The translations under genes were made by a program, and so were the position numbers. Below are positions 37,510 to 46,314 of a stretch of DNA of 64,000 nt, piece after piece (position 1 is the first letter of the stretch; each line of letters begins with the position of its first letter). The notes under the pieces are model-generated. The model did no database searches and was not told the origin of the DNA. It saw only the letters and a program-made list of their open reading frames with translations. This DNA is from Endozoicomonas sp. G2_1 (GTDB taxonomy: Bacteria > Pseudomonadota > Gammaproteobacteria > Enterobacterales > Alteromonadaceae): positions 42,997 through 106,996 of the forward strand of contig NZ_JAGHQT010000012.1 in NCBI RefSeq assembly GCF_017744155.1, given 5' to 3'.

Positions 37510-37791
37510 CTATTGTTCGAGATATTGTGAGCGATTATCTAGCAAATGCCGACACCAATCATAAATATCATCAGTTTCTAATTCCGGTAAAACCTCTTGA
37601 CCAATCCAGTTCTCCCAGACTAACTCTAAGAGCTGGCTAAGGGTTTCAACGTCAATATCGGGCTCAGCTAAATCGTATAACGTATGATAGATTTCGTTGA
37701 GCTTTTCAGCAACTAACTCTTCTTGGCCTTCCCAATCTCCAACAACTTGTTCAGAGACTAAGAAATCGTGTATTACCACTAATTCTTTCAT
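37510..37791 (-). CDS. small acidic protein of unknown function in the msrC-proQ operon
   Basis: The 93 residues are strongly acidic with repeated Trp-containing short stretches (GDWEGQEE, WENWIGQE, YDWCRHLLD). No signal peptide, membrane segment or known motif is visible. Its start overlaps the msrC stop by four bases (ATGA), and proQ follows after 25 bases, so translation is very probably coupled in a msrC-orf-proQ-prc operon. Its coupling between a redox repair enzyme and an RNA chaperone gives the only hint of role. A family was not recognised. Confidence 0.75.
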   Translation of the reverse strand: MKELVVIHDFLVSEQVVGDWEGQEELVAEKLNEIYHTLYDLAEPDIDVETLSQLLELVWENWIGQEVLPELETDDIYDWCRHLLDNRSQYLEQ

Positions 37792-38249
37792 TGCGACAAC
37801 TGATTGGCTAATGTGCTAACAATTGCCTCTAAGCCAGCTTGGTCTTGTTCGTCAAAGCGATCAAAAGCAACACTATCAATGTCCAATACCGCAATGATTT
37901 GATCATTGACAACTAGAGGAATAACAATCTCAGAGTTACTGGCAGCGTCACAGGCTATGTGACCACTAAATTGATGGACATCAGCAATGCGCTGGGTGCT
38001 TGCCTGTGCAACCGCAGTACCGCAAACACCTTTGCCAACAGGGATGCGGATACAAGCCACTTTACCTTGGAACGGCCCGAGAATCAGCTCATTGTCAACT
38101 AGTCGATAAAAGCCAGCCCAATTCACTTGGTCTAACGCTTCAAACAACAATGCGCTAATATTTGCCATATTGGCAATCGCATCATTTTCACCAGCAATAA
38201 TTGCCTCCACTTGTGCGTGCAACTGCTGATAAAACTCTTCTTTACTCAT
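37788..38249 (-). CDS. msrC: free methionine-(R)-sulfoxide reductase (GAF domain)
   Basis: This GAF-fold enzyme reduces free methionine-R-sulfoxide. The 153 residues keep the three Cys of the active site with the same spacing as E. coli MsrC: C66, C76 and C100, in GKVACIRIPVGKGVCGTA and GHIACDAASNSEIVIP. The last Cys is the usual nucleophile. It is the first gene of the operon with the small acidic protein, proQ and prc. Confidence 0.94.
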   Translation of the reverse strand: MSKEEFYQQLHAQVEAIIAGENDAIANMANISALLFEALDQVNWAGFYRLVDNELILGPFQGKVACIRIPVGKGVCGTAVAQASTQRIADVHQFSGHIACDAASNSEIVIPLVVNDQIIAVLDIDSVAFDRFDEQDQAGLEAIVSTLANQLSQ

Positions 38250-38362
38250 AAATAATAAACAAGCCTGCTAAAAAGCGCTAAAGATACCTTGATAAGCTGA
38301 CAAATTAAAGCTTTATCGGCTGTATCCAGTTAAAAAAAAGCAAAAAAACTTGCCACAAGCCC

Positions 38363-39136
38363 TTATTTTATCGCAAATACGACGCTAACTTCGGCATTTA
38401 CCGCACTATTACCGTGTTGACTTTGAAAACCAGCGGATTCAGCCATTGCAAAAGCTTTAGCCCTTGGGGCGTGATAACCAAGCTCTTGCAGTGAAATTAC
38501 GTCTCCTAGCGATACACCCGCTTGCTTGGCGATAAACTCGGCTTTTGCTCGTGCTTTATCAATCGCTAGTGCCAATGCTTGTTGATAAAGCTGCTCGGCA
38601 TTTTCGACCCCAGACACCAAAGGAGATAACTGAGTCACCCCCGATTTAACTAATCCATCTAACAAGCGATCATAAACATCAATGTCGTTAAAGCTAAAGC
38701 TAATTGTCCGACTAACGCGAAAAAGAATTTGCTTATTGCTAGTTTTACTGTCGCGACTTTTATTGAGCGCAACAAATGCTCGATCACTAGATGATTCAGT
38801 TGCTGCCAATTCGCGCTCAACGTACAAGCGCTCAATTTCCCGCTTATTGTTAACCGTGGTTAAGCGCAGCTGAGCGGAATTAATATCTTGGTTAGCAACG
38901 CCGTATAATTGCAAAACACGAGTCACTTGCCCTGACTTTTGATCAACCAGCGCTTTCGTCTTACTGGCACTAAAACCAAACTCGGTAATTTCTAACGATA
39001 ATGAAAAGCGCGTTACTGGCTGTTCAACCGAGGCCTTGCCCGACACCGTAATCCCCTCTTGGGCTGATGCCTCAGTGCCAACACTACATTGTGCTATCGT
39101 TGCAAATATCAATACTGCCGTGAGCTTTCTAAACAT
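38363..39136 (-). CDS. SIMPL-domain (DUF541) exported protein
   Basis: The 257 residues have a signal peptide (cleavage near ASAQEG) and a SIMPL domain: ITVSGKASVEQPVTRFSLSLEI at the start of the mature protein, and KARAKAEFIAKQAGVSLGDVISLQE near the end. The function of the family is unclear; several members are periplasmic, some outer-membrane-linked. It is separated from the upstream OmpA-family gene by a strong terminator, so it probably has its own promoter in the 96-base gap. Confidence 0.85.
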   Translation of the reverse strand: MFRKLTAVLIFATIAQCSVGTEASAQEGITVSGKASVEQPVTRFSLSLEITEFGFSASKTKALVDQKSGQVTRVLQLYGVANQDINSAQLRLTTVNNKREIERLYVERELAATESSSDRAFVALNKSRDSKTSNKQILFRVSRTISFSFNDIDVYDRLLDGLVKSGVTQLSPLVSGVENAEQLYQQALALAIDKARAKAEFIAKQAGVSLGDVISLQELGYHAPRAKAFAMAESAGFQSQHGNSAVNAEVSVVFAIK

Positions 39137-39156
39137 AACTACCTCTTACGAAAACA

Positions 39157-39191
39157 CTAAAAAGCCCGACAATAGCACTATTGTCGGGCTT
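39157..39191 (-). terminator. intrinsic terminator after the OmpA-family gene
   Basis: A perfect 14-base stem (AAGCCCGACAATAG with its complement) and minimal 2-base spacer, followed on the minus strand by TTTTTAG. It lies 42 bases past the stop codon. Confidence 0.88.
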
Positions 39192-39232
39192 GATTTAGCA
39201 TATTTTTGTTACAAACAGTTGTTGCGATGAAC

Positions 39233-40351
39233 TTAGCGCTGAGCCGCTACTTTTTCTTTGACGGCCACCTTTGCTTCAATGCGACGGTTTAACGCATGCG
39301 CTTGCGCGCTGTTTTCAGCACTCAATAGTCGCTCTTCACCATAACCAACTGCAGTTAATCGGTCAGCACGAATATCAAACTGCTCAACTAACATAGCAAC
39401 AATCGCTTCGGCGCGTTTTTGAGACAAGCGCTTGTTGTGTTCAGCGGCGCCTAATACTGAAGTATGACCTTCAACAACAAGATTAACGTGCGGATAGGTT
39501 TTCATGAAATCAGCCGCTTTGGCTACTTCGCCAACATACTCGGGTTTAACCTCTGCTTTGTTATTATCAAAGTTAACCAGCAAGGTTAAGCTCGCTGTTT
39601 TATCGGTAAAAATAGTGCAGCCTTGGCTATCAACTTTATCAGACATAGGCGTTTTGACACATTTATCTAAACTATCAACGACACCGTCTTTATCTGAATC
39701 TACAGCAGAAGCGACCACTTTTTTCGGCTCAGCTGGTTTTGGTGCTGAAGGTTGTACGGCAACTGGCGACGCTTGAGCTGGTTTTGGTAACGACTTTTTA
39801 AAGTCACCGAAATAATAAATGAGACCTAGTCGACTACTAAAATCCATGTAGTCTTCAGCCCATTGGTAATGACCTTTACCTTCGAGATACAAGGCAAAGC
39901 GCTCATTAAAATAATGACGGTAACCAACACCAAGATCTGCTGATAGCTCAGTTTCATCGATTTTTAAACGGTTTAAGCCACCGACCAAATAAACGCTTTT
40001 TTTATCGAGAAAATACAAATAGTCCAATGCTATCGATGAACTATCAGGCTTAGCAAAACCCGGTAGTGTGTTATCGATATCTAATTCAGTGTAAGAAAAA
40101 CGAAATTCTGAGGCTGGTGAGATGCGATAGCCAATTTCACCACCAAAGCCGTCACCGTCGTCAGAGGTCGTTCGGCCATTAGCGGTTAGTCTATCGTTAT
40201 CAGTTTCCATAAACATTCCATGGAGACCGCCGTAATACTTACCAACCAACTGCTCTGCGTGCTCGTCAGCTGATACTGTATGGCTAACAGCTAAAGACAA
40301 CGACAGTGCCAATAAAGATTTCCTAGCATTAATTTTTATCATGTTTTTCAT
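39233..40351 (-). CDS. OmpA-family outer-membrane porin with TSP3-type calcium repeat
   Basis: The 372 residues comprise a signal peptide (cut near VSADEHAEQ), an eight-stranded beta-barrel (about 30-190), a Pro/Ala/Lys linker (about 190-215), a short Asp-rich thrombospondin-3-like calcium site (DSDKDGVVDSLDKC) and a C-terminal OmpA peptidoglycan-binding domain with NLVVEGHTSVLGAAEHNKRLSQKRA. It ties the outer membrane to murein. It is the last gene before a regulatory gap shared with the SulA-like gene. Confidence 0.92.
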   Translation of the reverse strand: MKNMIKINARKSLLALSLSLAVSHTVSADEHAEQLVGKYYGGLHGMFMETDNDRLTANGRTTSDDGDGFGGEIGYRISPASEFRFSYTELDIDNTLPGFAKPDSSSIALDYLYFLDKKSVYLVGGLNRLKIDETELSADLGVGYRHYFNERFALYLEGKGHYQWAEDYMDFSSRLGLIYYFGDFKKSLPKPAQASPVAVQPSAPKPAEPKKVVASAVDSDKDGVVDSLDKCVKTPMSDKVDSQGCTIFTDKTASLTLLVNFDNNKAEVKPEYVGEVAKAADFMKTYPHVNLVVEGHTSVLGAAEHNKRLSQKRAEAIVAMLVEQFDIRADRLTAVGYGEERLLSAENSAQAHALNRRIEAKVAVKEKVAAQR

Positions 40352-40675
40352 TCCGTAGTGATAAAGCCTGAGTATTTCCTAAATGATTGTAACGCAGAGG
40401 AAAAAACTCGCAAACAATAATTGGACAAATAACCAGCTTCAAAGGCTAAGCAGCAATGGCGAAAAAATCCCCATAAAACACTTGAAAATGTATAAATAAA
40501 CAGCTACTGTTTATTTATACAGTATCACCATTTGAATTCAGTAATTACGTTAGTTTTCAATAATTACGCTGTTGCCAACACCGAGTGTTGTTGTAACAGA
40601 AAGCCAATGAGTACTGTTTTTTGAGGGTGCTTAAGTAGTCATATTAAGTCAGTAAAATCATTAGGTAGGTAAATT
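40352..40675. other. divergent regulatory gap between the OmpA-family and SulA-like genes
   Basis: This 324-base gap holds two LexA-type boxes that form a long inverted repeat (40488-40522), a small perfect hairpin CAACAC-CGA-GTGTTG at 40577-40591, and the leaders of the two flanking genes. No further gene is visible. Confidence 0.6.
40488..40522. promoter_or_regulatory. tandem SOS (LexA) boxes forming an inverted repeat
   Basis: 40507-40522 is CTGT-N8-ACAG, a perfect match to the gammaproteobacterial LexA-box form with an AT-rich TTATTTAT core. 40488-40503 is ATGT-N8-ACAG, one base off. The two boxes are mirror images separated by CTA: 15-base arms are perfectly complementary. They lie 154 bases upstream of the SulA-like gene. 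Confidence 0.8.
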
Positions 40676-41107
40676 ATGTTGTCAGTAAACACCATGAAAA
40701 AAGCTAAAAATACTCATAATGTTATTCAACTAACCGATTATAAAAGTGACAGTACTGTTCAAGAAACAGCTCAACACAAGCAAGACTTTAGTCAACAAGT
40801 GGCTAATATCTGTCGACAGCACCAGAACCAAAAAAAGTGGATTTTAGTCATCAATTCAGCCGAGCAAACCCTCAATCAATTGTCGGCGCAAAGCGATATT
40901 AAAATGAATCAAATTCTGTGTGTTAATAGCAACAAAGTGAATGTCGACGTCAGTAACATTGAAACGGCATTTCAGAAAGAAAACTGTGCAGCAATAGTGC
41001 TTAACGATCCTAAATTTAAACCGGAACAAGTAAAGCAACTTCGCGCCAGTGCAGGACAAAGCCAGACAAAACTATTTGTCATTGAAGGTAATTTAGCCAT
41101 CCATTAA
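40676..41107 (+). CDS. SulA-like SOS cell-division inhibitor
   Basis: The 143 residues have a polar N terminus and a RecA/SulA-like core with KKWILVINSAEQTLNQLSAQ, LCVNSNKVNVDVSNIETAFQKENCAAIVLND and TKLFVIEG, which follow the order of SulA (wing, LxxL-type helix, and the final strand). SulA binds FtsZ and stops division during DNA damage. The family match is my reading from the pattern, weak in sequence but supported by two LexA-type boxes upstream. AGGTAGG precedes the ATG. An internal ATG at codon 7 is possible. Confidence 0.65.
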   Translation: MLSVNTMKKAKNTHNVIQLTDYKSDSTVQETAQHKQDFSQQVANICRQHQNQKKWILVINSAEQTLNQLSAQSDIKMNQILCVNSNKVNVDVSNIETAFQKENCAAIVLNDPKFKPEQVKQLRASAGQSQTKLFVIEGNLAIH

Positions 41108-41182
41108 ACCAAACGTTAACACAAGAGGCGACTAACAGGTATAATCACACCTCTTGTGAGTTTGCCGTGAAAAATTAGCCCT

Positions 41183-41686
41183 ATGCTGTGCCCTTGTCGT
41201 GCTAAGAGTAATGATCAAAATAACGTTCAATCGATAACCTTTTCCGATTGCTGTCAGCCAATTATTGAGCAGCGAAAGCCAGCACAAAACGCTGAGCAGT
41301 TAATGCGTTCACGATATAGTGCTTATGCGACTCAAAACGCAGACTATATTTTGCAAACCTATGCTCAGCAGCCCAGAAAGCAGCAAACACTTGAAGAAAT
41401 CTCCGACTGGGCAAAGCAGTGCCAATGGCTAGGATTACAAATTCACCAAAGCCAAATGCCCGACGCAAATGGCTTCGCTTATGTCGAATTTACCGCGACT
41501 TACATTCAAGATAAGCAAATTTTCGCGATGCGTGAGAACTCGCGGTTCATTCAAGAGCAAGGTTTGTGGCGCTACTTAGATGGCGATATTAGTAGTCATC
41601 AACTGATTAAAACACCAAAACGCAACCAAGCTTGTGTTTGTGGTAGCGGTAAAAAATTTAAGCAGTGCTGTTTAAATAAACTTTAA
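41183..41686 (+). CDS. YchJ-family SEC-C zinc protein
   Basis: The 167 residues have the YchJ layout: an N-terminal Cys cluster (CPCRAKS and FSDCCQPII), an NTF2-like central domain starting SRYSAYATQNADYILQTY and a C-terminal SEC-C zinc-binding motif QACVCGSGKKFKQCCLNKL. The SEC-C motif binds zinc; the role of YchJ itself is not known. It follows the SulA-like gene by 75 bases and is convergent with the next gene. Confidence 0.9.
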   Translation: MLCPCRAKSNDQNNVQSITFSDCCQPIIEQRKPAQNAEQLMRSRYSAYATQNADYILQTYAQQPRKQQTLEEISDWAKQCQWLGLQIHQSQMPDANGFAYVEFTATYIQDKQIFAMRENSRFIQEQGLWRYLDGDISSHQLIKTPKRNQACVCGSGKKFKQCCLNKL

Positions 41687-41737
41687 CCTGTGTTTACTAA
41701 AGCCGGATTGGTATTAAAAATTCATCAGCTAATAAGA

Positions 41738-42280
41738 TTAGACAAAAACACCCTGAGCAGGACTAATAATGTCTTGTTTTACAATCGCAGTATTAATTGA
41801 GTCCAACCACTTCTTGGCGTTAAATCCAGCGTCTTGGGTTAACGCTTTATACTTGTCTTGTTGCTGCAGCTTTTGCCGACAAAACAATGAAGTATTAGTT
41901 TTGACCTGATGGGGAATATGGGTTTTGTCATCCCTAAATGCCAGTGGCTCAGGCGCTAATGCTTGCTTGAGTTTGATGTCAGCGAATCTTTGTTCGGCAA
42001 CGGCATCGGCGTGATAGTATTGTTCTATTTGATCTAAGCTTTCTAACGCTAGTGGTTGCTCGGCAGGTAATTGGAACAAAGCGCGATAATCAGGTTGTTC
42101 ACGTGCGTCTTGTGCTTTTTTAGGCAAATGAAACTGACTGTACTCACGCGCGTCATCAGCAAGCATTGCCAACATTAAGGCAAAGTCTGCTCGACGATCG
42201 CTATGCACACAATGGTTAAGCTGCTCGCCTAACTGTAACTCGTGTGTCAATAGTTGAGAAGAAAGTTCGGTTTTTACCAC
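41738..42280 (-). CDS. VC2046/SO_2500-like conserved protein of unknown function
   Basis: The 180-residue soluble protein is helical and Gln-rich with a conserved-looking core: DRRADFALMLAMLADDAREYSQFHLP and QTNTSLF-type C-terminal stretch. I recall this pattern from a conserved gammaproteobacterial family without a function (VC2046/SO_2500); I give this name only as a likely relation. No signal peptide or membrane segment is seen. It converges with ychJ. Confidence 0.65.
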   Translation of the reverse strand: MVKTELSSQLLTHELQLGEQLNHCVHSDRRADFALMLAMLADDAREYSQFHLPKKAQDAREQPDYRALFQLPAEQPLALESLDQIEQYYHADAVAEQRFADIKLKQALAPEPLAFRDDKTHIPHQVKTNTSLFCRQKLQQQDKYKALTQDAGFNAKKWLDSINTAIVKQDIISPAQGVFV

Positions 42281-42608
42281 AGGAACAACAATTATCCAGA
42301 TAGTGATGTGCTATTAATCTCAGTATCGACAGCCTCAAGCTAAGCTTTAGGGCTTTTTTAAGTTCAGTGGTTTGTTCGTTGATTAATTGTTCAAAAATAC
42401 TAAAAATTTCATGATGAAGCTTAAATAGGCGTAAAGCAGTATCAATTTTGCTCAATAAATATTAAGATGCTAACAATTATACAAACCAATAACTTTATAT
42501 AAAAATTTAATCAAAAAGCATTCATTAATAGCAACATTTTGGCCCATGATGCTGATATTTGTTGGTTAAGACAAAAGCAATACGATTAACGAGTTAAGTA
42601 AGAAAGCG
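42281..42608. other. 328-base gap without a convincing gene
   Basis: A 79-codon minus-strand frame (42216-42455) with a TTG start and no ribosome site overlaps the VC2046-like gene out of frame; I do not accept it as a gene. A weak hairpin (AGCC...GGCT with an inner AAGC/GCTT pairing) precedes a T run near 42331-42360. The rest is AT-rich and must hold the divergent promoters for the flanking genes. Confidence 0.45.
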
Positions 42609-43865
42609 ATGGAACAATCGAACACCGAACAATATACGGAAAAACAAGCTAACTATATTTTATTTGCCATGATGTTAGTGGTCTTGTTTAGCTCAGCAGG
42701 CATCGCTTTGCCTTACCCAGTAATGGCGCCATTGTTTTTGGAGCAAGGGTCACCTTTTACCAACTTTGCCAATTTACCGGCTAAAATTCTGCTAGGTATC
42801 ATACTCGCGGCCTATCCAATCGGTTTGCTTATTGGCAGCTCTATTGTTGGTGCAGCATCTGATCAATACGGTCGTAAAAAAGTTCTATTGATCAGCCTTA
42901 CCATTAACGTCTTCGGTTATCTGCTGTCAGCACTGGCAATTGTTTATCAAAACTACCCTGCCTTTGTCTTAACCCGATTCTTAAATGGCCTTTGTGGCGG
43001 TAATATCAGCATCGCAAAGGCAATTGCCAGCGATTTATCTCCAGTATTGGAGAAAACCAAAACCTTTACCCGTATTAATGCGACAAGCTACGCTGGCTGG
43101 TTGCTCGGCCCATTAGCGGGCGGCTTACTGCAACCACTGGGTACCGAAATTGTGTTTTACGTCGCCACCCTTGCCTTAACAACATCGCTATTGGCTGTAG
43201 CAACATTACTGCCTAATGCGGTGAGTTCAAATCAGTCGGCAAATGTTCACTGGTCAGCACTACTAAAACAACAAAACTCATTTGCTTTGATAAAAAGTCC
43301 GGATATTCGCACGATATTTTTTATTTATTTTTTGGCCACTTTGGGGTTAAACGCCTTTTACGAGTTTTATCCGGTTTGGTTGGTCGAGAATTACCAATAC
43401 TCTGCACCTGACATTGGCATTATGACCGCAGTACTCACAGCATTTATGATACTGAGCAGTTTAGTTCTAGTCGGCAAAGTAAAGCGCTCAATCGGCTTAG
43501 TGAATGGTAGTCTGCTCGGTTTGACCTGTTTAGCAACCATTTTGTTGTCGCACCCATGGTTAAATGACCAGGTATTATCGCCGGTCTACGCCGTAACTGG
43601 CGCAGTAATTGCGCTGTTTAGCGGTTTACTACCGGTTTATATCTCTGACCGATTTAACAAAGTAAACCAAGGGCAACTGATGGGTTTACTGACCACTTGC
43701 TTTTCACTGGCAAATATTTTTATGGCAATAATCGGCAGTATCATTGCCCTCGCTGGTGCGACTTGGTCTATTGTCTTTGGCGGTGTTTTAGTGAGCTGCG
43801 CTGCCCTTTGGTTTTACCTTTACAGCCGTGTACCACAAACAAACGCAACAACAGCGTCAAGATAA
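42609..43865 (+). CDS. MFS transporter, DHA1 drug-efflux type
   Basis: The 418-residue protein has 12 predicted helices and the motif A loop GAASDQYGRKKVLLIS between helices 2 and 3, plus a motif C-like segment GWLLGPLAGGLLQPLG in helix 5, which together mark proton-driven exporters of the DHA1 (TetA/MdtG-like) group. The substrate is not readable. It appears to be a single gene with its own upstream gap and xthA 108 bases beyond. Confidence 0.85.
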   Translation: MEQSNTEQYTEKQANYILFAMMLVVLFSSAGIALPYPVMAPLFLEQGSPFTNFANLPAKILLGIILAAYPIGLLIGSSIVGAASDQYGRKKVLLISLTINVFGYLLSALAIVYQNYPAFVLTRFLNGLCGGNISIAKAIASDLSPVLEKTKTFTRINATSYAGWLLGPLAGGLLQPLGTEIVFYVATLALTTSLLAVATLLPNAVSSNQSANVHWSALLKQQNSFALIKSPDIRTIFFIYFLATLGLNAFYEFYPVWLVENYQYSAPDIGIMTAVLTAFMILSSLVLVGKVKRSIGLVNGSLLGLTCLATILLSHPWLNDQVLSPVYAVTGAVIALFSGLLPVYISDRFNKVNQGQLMGLLTTCFSLANIFMAIIGSIIALAGATWSIVFGGVLVSCAALWFYLYSRVPQTNATTASR

Positions 43866-43973
43866 GTACGCTTTTTAAACTGCACTGATTAATGACATTA
43901 TTATTTGGTGAGGTCAGCAATTGTTTGTTAGCATTAATAATTAGTTTTTCCCTTTTATCGAAAGCATTTAAAA

Positions 43974-44780
43974 ATGAAAATAGTCTCTTTTAACATCAAT
44001 GGCTTGCGAGCCCGCTTGCATCAATTACAAGCGCTAATCGACAAACACCAACCCGATATTATCGGTTTGCAAGAAATCAAAGTTCACGATGAAGCATTTC
44101 CGTTAGCCGATGTTGAAGCCATGGGTTATCACGTCTATTTTCATGGTCAAAAAGCCCATTACGGCGTCGCTATGCTATGTAAAAAGCCAGCCGATATTGT
44201 TCAAAAAGGCTTTCCTACTGATGACGATGACATGCAAAAACGCATGATCATGGTGACCACGACAGACGAAAATGGTGACAAAGTTACCGTACTCAATGGT
44301 TATTTCCCACAAGGTGACAATATCAACCATGAGACTAAGTTTCCGTACAAACGCCAGTTTTATCGCGATTTAATGACTTATTTAAACGATCATCACAACA
44401 ATGATGAAAATATCGTAGTCATGGGTGATATTAATATTTCGCCAGTTGATTTAGACATCGGCATAGGCGAAGTCAATCGCAAACGCTGGTTAAAAACGGG
44501 TAAATGCAGCTTCCAACCAGAAGAGCGTCAATGGTTAAAAACGCTGATGGATTGGGGCTTTAAAGATACTTTTAGAGAGTTAACACCAGATCGCACTGAG
44601 CGCTATTCTTGGTTTGACTATCGCTCACGTGGTTTTGATGACAACCGTGGCCTGCGCATTGATGTTATTTTGGCAACGCCAGCACTTGCTAACCGTTGCA
44701 CAGAATCAGAAGTCGATTACGAACTGCGCGGTATTGAAAAGCCATCAGATCACGCCCCTATTTGGGCTTGTTTTAGTTAA
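43974..44780 (+). CDS. xthA: exodeoxyribonuclease III
   Basis: ExoIII cuts abasic sites and degrades 3' ends in base-excision repair. The 268 residues match the E. coli length and keep N7, E34 (LQEIK), the GDINISP metal site near 150, the HYGVAML stretch and the catalytic SDHAPIW near 259-260. Start chosen at the ATG with the conserved [16 protein letters not shown] terminus. A weak hairpin (GCAGCAGAA and complement, 44810-44845) follows the gene without a T run. Confidence 0.96.
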   Translation: MKIVSFNINGLRARLHQLQALIDKHQPDIIGLQEIKVHDEAFPLADVEAMGYHVYFHGQKAHYGVAMLCKKPADIVQKGFPTDDDDMQKRMIMVTTTDENGDKVTVLNGYFPQGDNINHETKFPYKRQFYRDLMTYLNDHHNNDENIVVMGDINISPVDLDIGIGEVNRKRWLKTGKCSFQPEERQWLKTLMDWGFKDTFRELTPDRTERYSWFDYRSRGFDDNRGLRIDVILATPALANRCTESEVDYELRGIEKPSDHAPIWACFS

Positions 44781-44980
44781 ACGAGCAAAAAAGCGTGACA
44801 TAAATTTGAGCAGCAGAATCTCGTGTTAAAATTTGGTTCTGCTGCCAATTAGATTATCGACATTCGAAATTTATGTTCAAACCCGCGTTAAACGCTAGAC
44901 ATTGTTAACTTTCACCTTAGACCATCAATACTAAGCCATCATTACTAAACAAATACACCTCAACACTACGCCAAAAAACT

Positions 44981-45793
44981 ATGCCACAATACCTTTGCCC
45001 ACTTTGCCAAACACCGCTTAACCAGTCTGATAAAACCTTTCGCTGCGTCAATAATCACTGCTTTGATTTGGCCAAAGAAGGCTATGTCAACTTGCTACCT
45101 GTACAGCACAAAAAGTCAAAGCAACCGGGTGATAACAAGGCGATGGTACGTGCCCGCCGCGAGTTTTTAGAGCAAGGTTTTTATCAACCACTGATCGATA
45201 AACTGACAGCATTACAACGACACTATTTGCCAGTAAACCAAGCATACAACTTACTCGATGCCGGTTGCGGCGAAGGTTATTACACCCATCAACACAAAAC
45301 TGAGAATAATCACGTTTACGGTGTCGACATTGCCAAAGAAGCAGTAAAAATTGCCGCGAAAAAGTATCGAAATTGTCACTTTAGCGTTGGCACCTTATCA
45401 CAGCTGCCGTTCGCTAATGATTTTTTTAGTTGGGTGGTGTCTATTTACGCGCCCATTTTAGACGCTGAATTTAACCGCGTACTCAGCTCTGGTGGCTATT
45501 TGATAACAGTAACACCAGCTGAAAACCACTTGCACGAACTCAAAGCGGTAATTTACCAACAAGCTCAGCAGCACGATATGGAGAAATCACCTATTTCGTC
45601 GCTTGAACTGATCGCTCAAGAGCGCTTGAACTACCAGATGGATTTTGCCAATAGTCAACAAGTACTCGATTTATTAGCAATGACGCCGTTTGCCTTTAAA
45701 GCCAGTAACGAGGGCTTAGCCAAGCTCAAAGCGTTACCGAGTTTCAGCTGCCAAGCGGATTTTGATATTCGAGTCTATAAAAAGCCACAGTAA
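44981..45793 (+). CDS. rlmA: 23S rRNA (guanine(745)-N1)-methyltransferase
   Basis: RlmA uses SAM to methylate G745 in helix 35 of 23S rRNA. The 270 residues have an N-terminal zinc site (C6, C9, C22, H26) with the same spacing as E. coli RlmA, the SAM-binding LLDAGCGEGYYTHQ motif and the WVVSIYAP stretch. No clear ribosome site is visible in front of the ATG. Confidence 0.92.
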   Translation: MPQYLCPLCQTPLNQSDKTFRCVNNHCFDLAKEGYVNLLPVQHKKSKQPGDNKAMVRARREFLEQGFYQPLIDKLTALQRHYLPVNQAYNLLDAGCGEGYYTHQHKTENNHVYGVDIAKEAVKIAAKKYRNCHFSVGTLSQLPFANDFFSWVVSIYAPILDAEFNRVLSSGGYLITVTPAENHLHELKAVIYQQAQQHDMEKSPISSLELIAQERLNYQMDFANSQQVLDLLAMTPFAFKASNEGLAKLKALPSFSCQADFDIRVYKKPQ

Positions 45794-45834
45794 GAATTAG
45801 CAAAACTAATCGTCATAAATGATAAGGAGATCAA

Positions 45835-46314
45835 ATGTTCAAATATACCCTCGCCTTTATCTGCGGTCTTATTATTTCCGCCATCACAAGTTTTATGTAT
45901 TACAACGAGCTTTTGCGCTCTGCTGCCGAGGTAAATTCATTAGTCGTGAATAACCAACTCAATTATTATAAAAATATTTATAGTGACAAAGCGCTCAAAA
46001 TAATCAACAGTAACAACAACTATGTGCAACGCGTTATGTCGAGAAAATTTGACGATAGTGAGCGTATTACTGCGCAAGTCATGCTAGCGTCTGCGCTATT
46101 ATTAACAGATATGACAGTACAAAGTGTCGCCACCAAAGAAAATACCTTTCTAGTCATGATGATGTTTTATGCTAGAACCTCAACTGCATCAGAGTTTGAA
46201 CAACAACTAAAACTTATGACGAGCTTCTGTAAAACGCACACAGTAATCAAAGACTGTTCTCAAAAAGGGCTAATAAAAATGTTTGACCAATTTAAAAACG
46301 TCAAATATCAGTAA
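45835..46314 (+). CDS. small predicted membrane-anchored protein of unknown function
   Basis: The 159 residues have one N-terminal membrane helix (YTLAFICGLIISAITSFMYY) followed by a soluble, probably periplasmic, helical domain with two Cys residues (SFCKTH and DCSQKG) that could form a disulfide. AAGGAG precedes the ATG at a good spacing, so the gene is likely real. It is 41 bases after rlmA, and its stop overlaps the stop of the convergent lipoprotein gene by seven bases. No family was recognised. Confidence 0.65.
   Translation: MFKYTLAFICGLIISAITSFMYYNELLRSAAEVNSLVVNNQLNYYKNIYSDKALKIINSNNNYVQRVMSRKFDDSERITAQVMLASALLLTDMTVQSVATKENTFLVMMMFYARTSTASEFEQQLKLMTSFCKTHTVIKDCSQKGLIKMFDQFKNVKYQ

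Noticed and set aside
42216..42455. 79-codon minus-strand frame upstream of the VC2046-like gene
   Set aside because: TTG start without a ribosome site, an out-of-frame overlap with the adjacent gene and a composition unlike a real protein.
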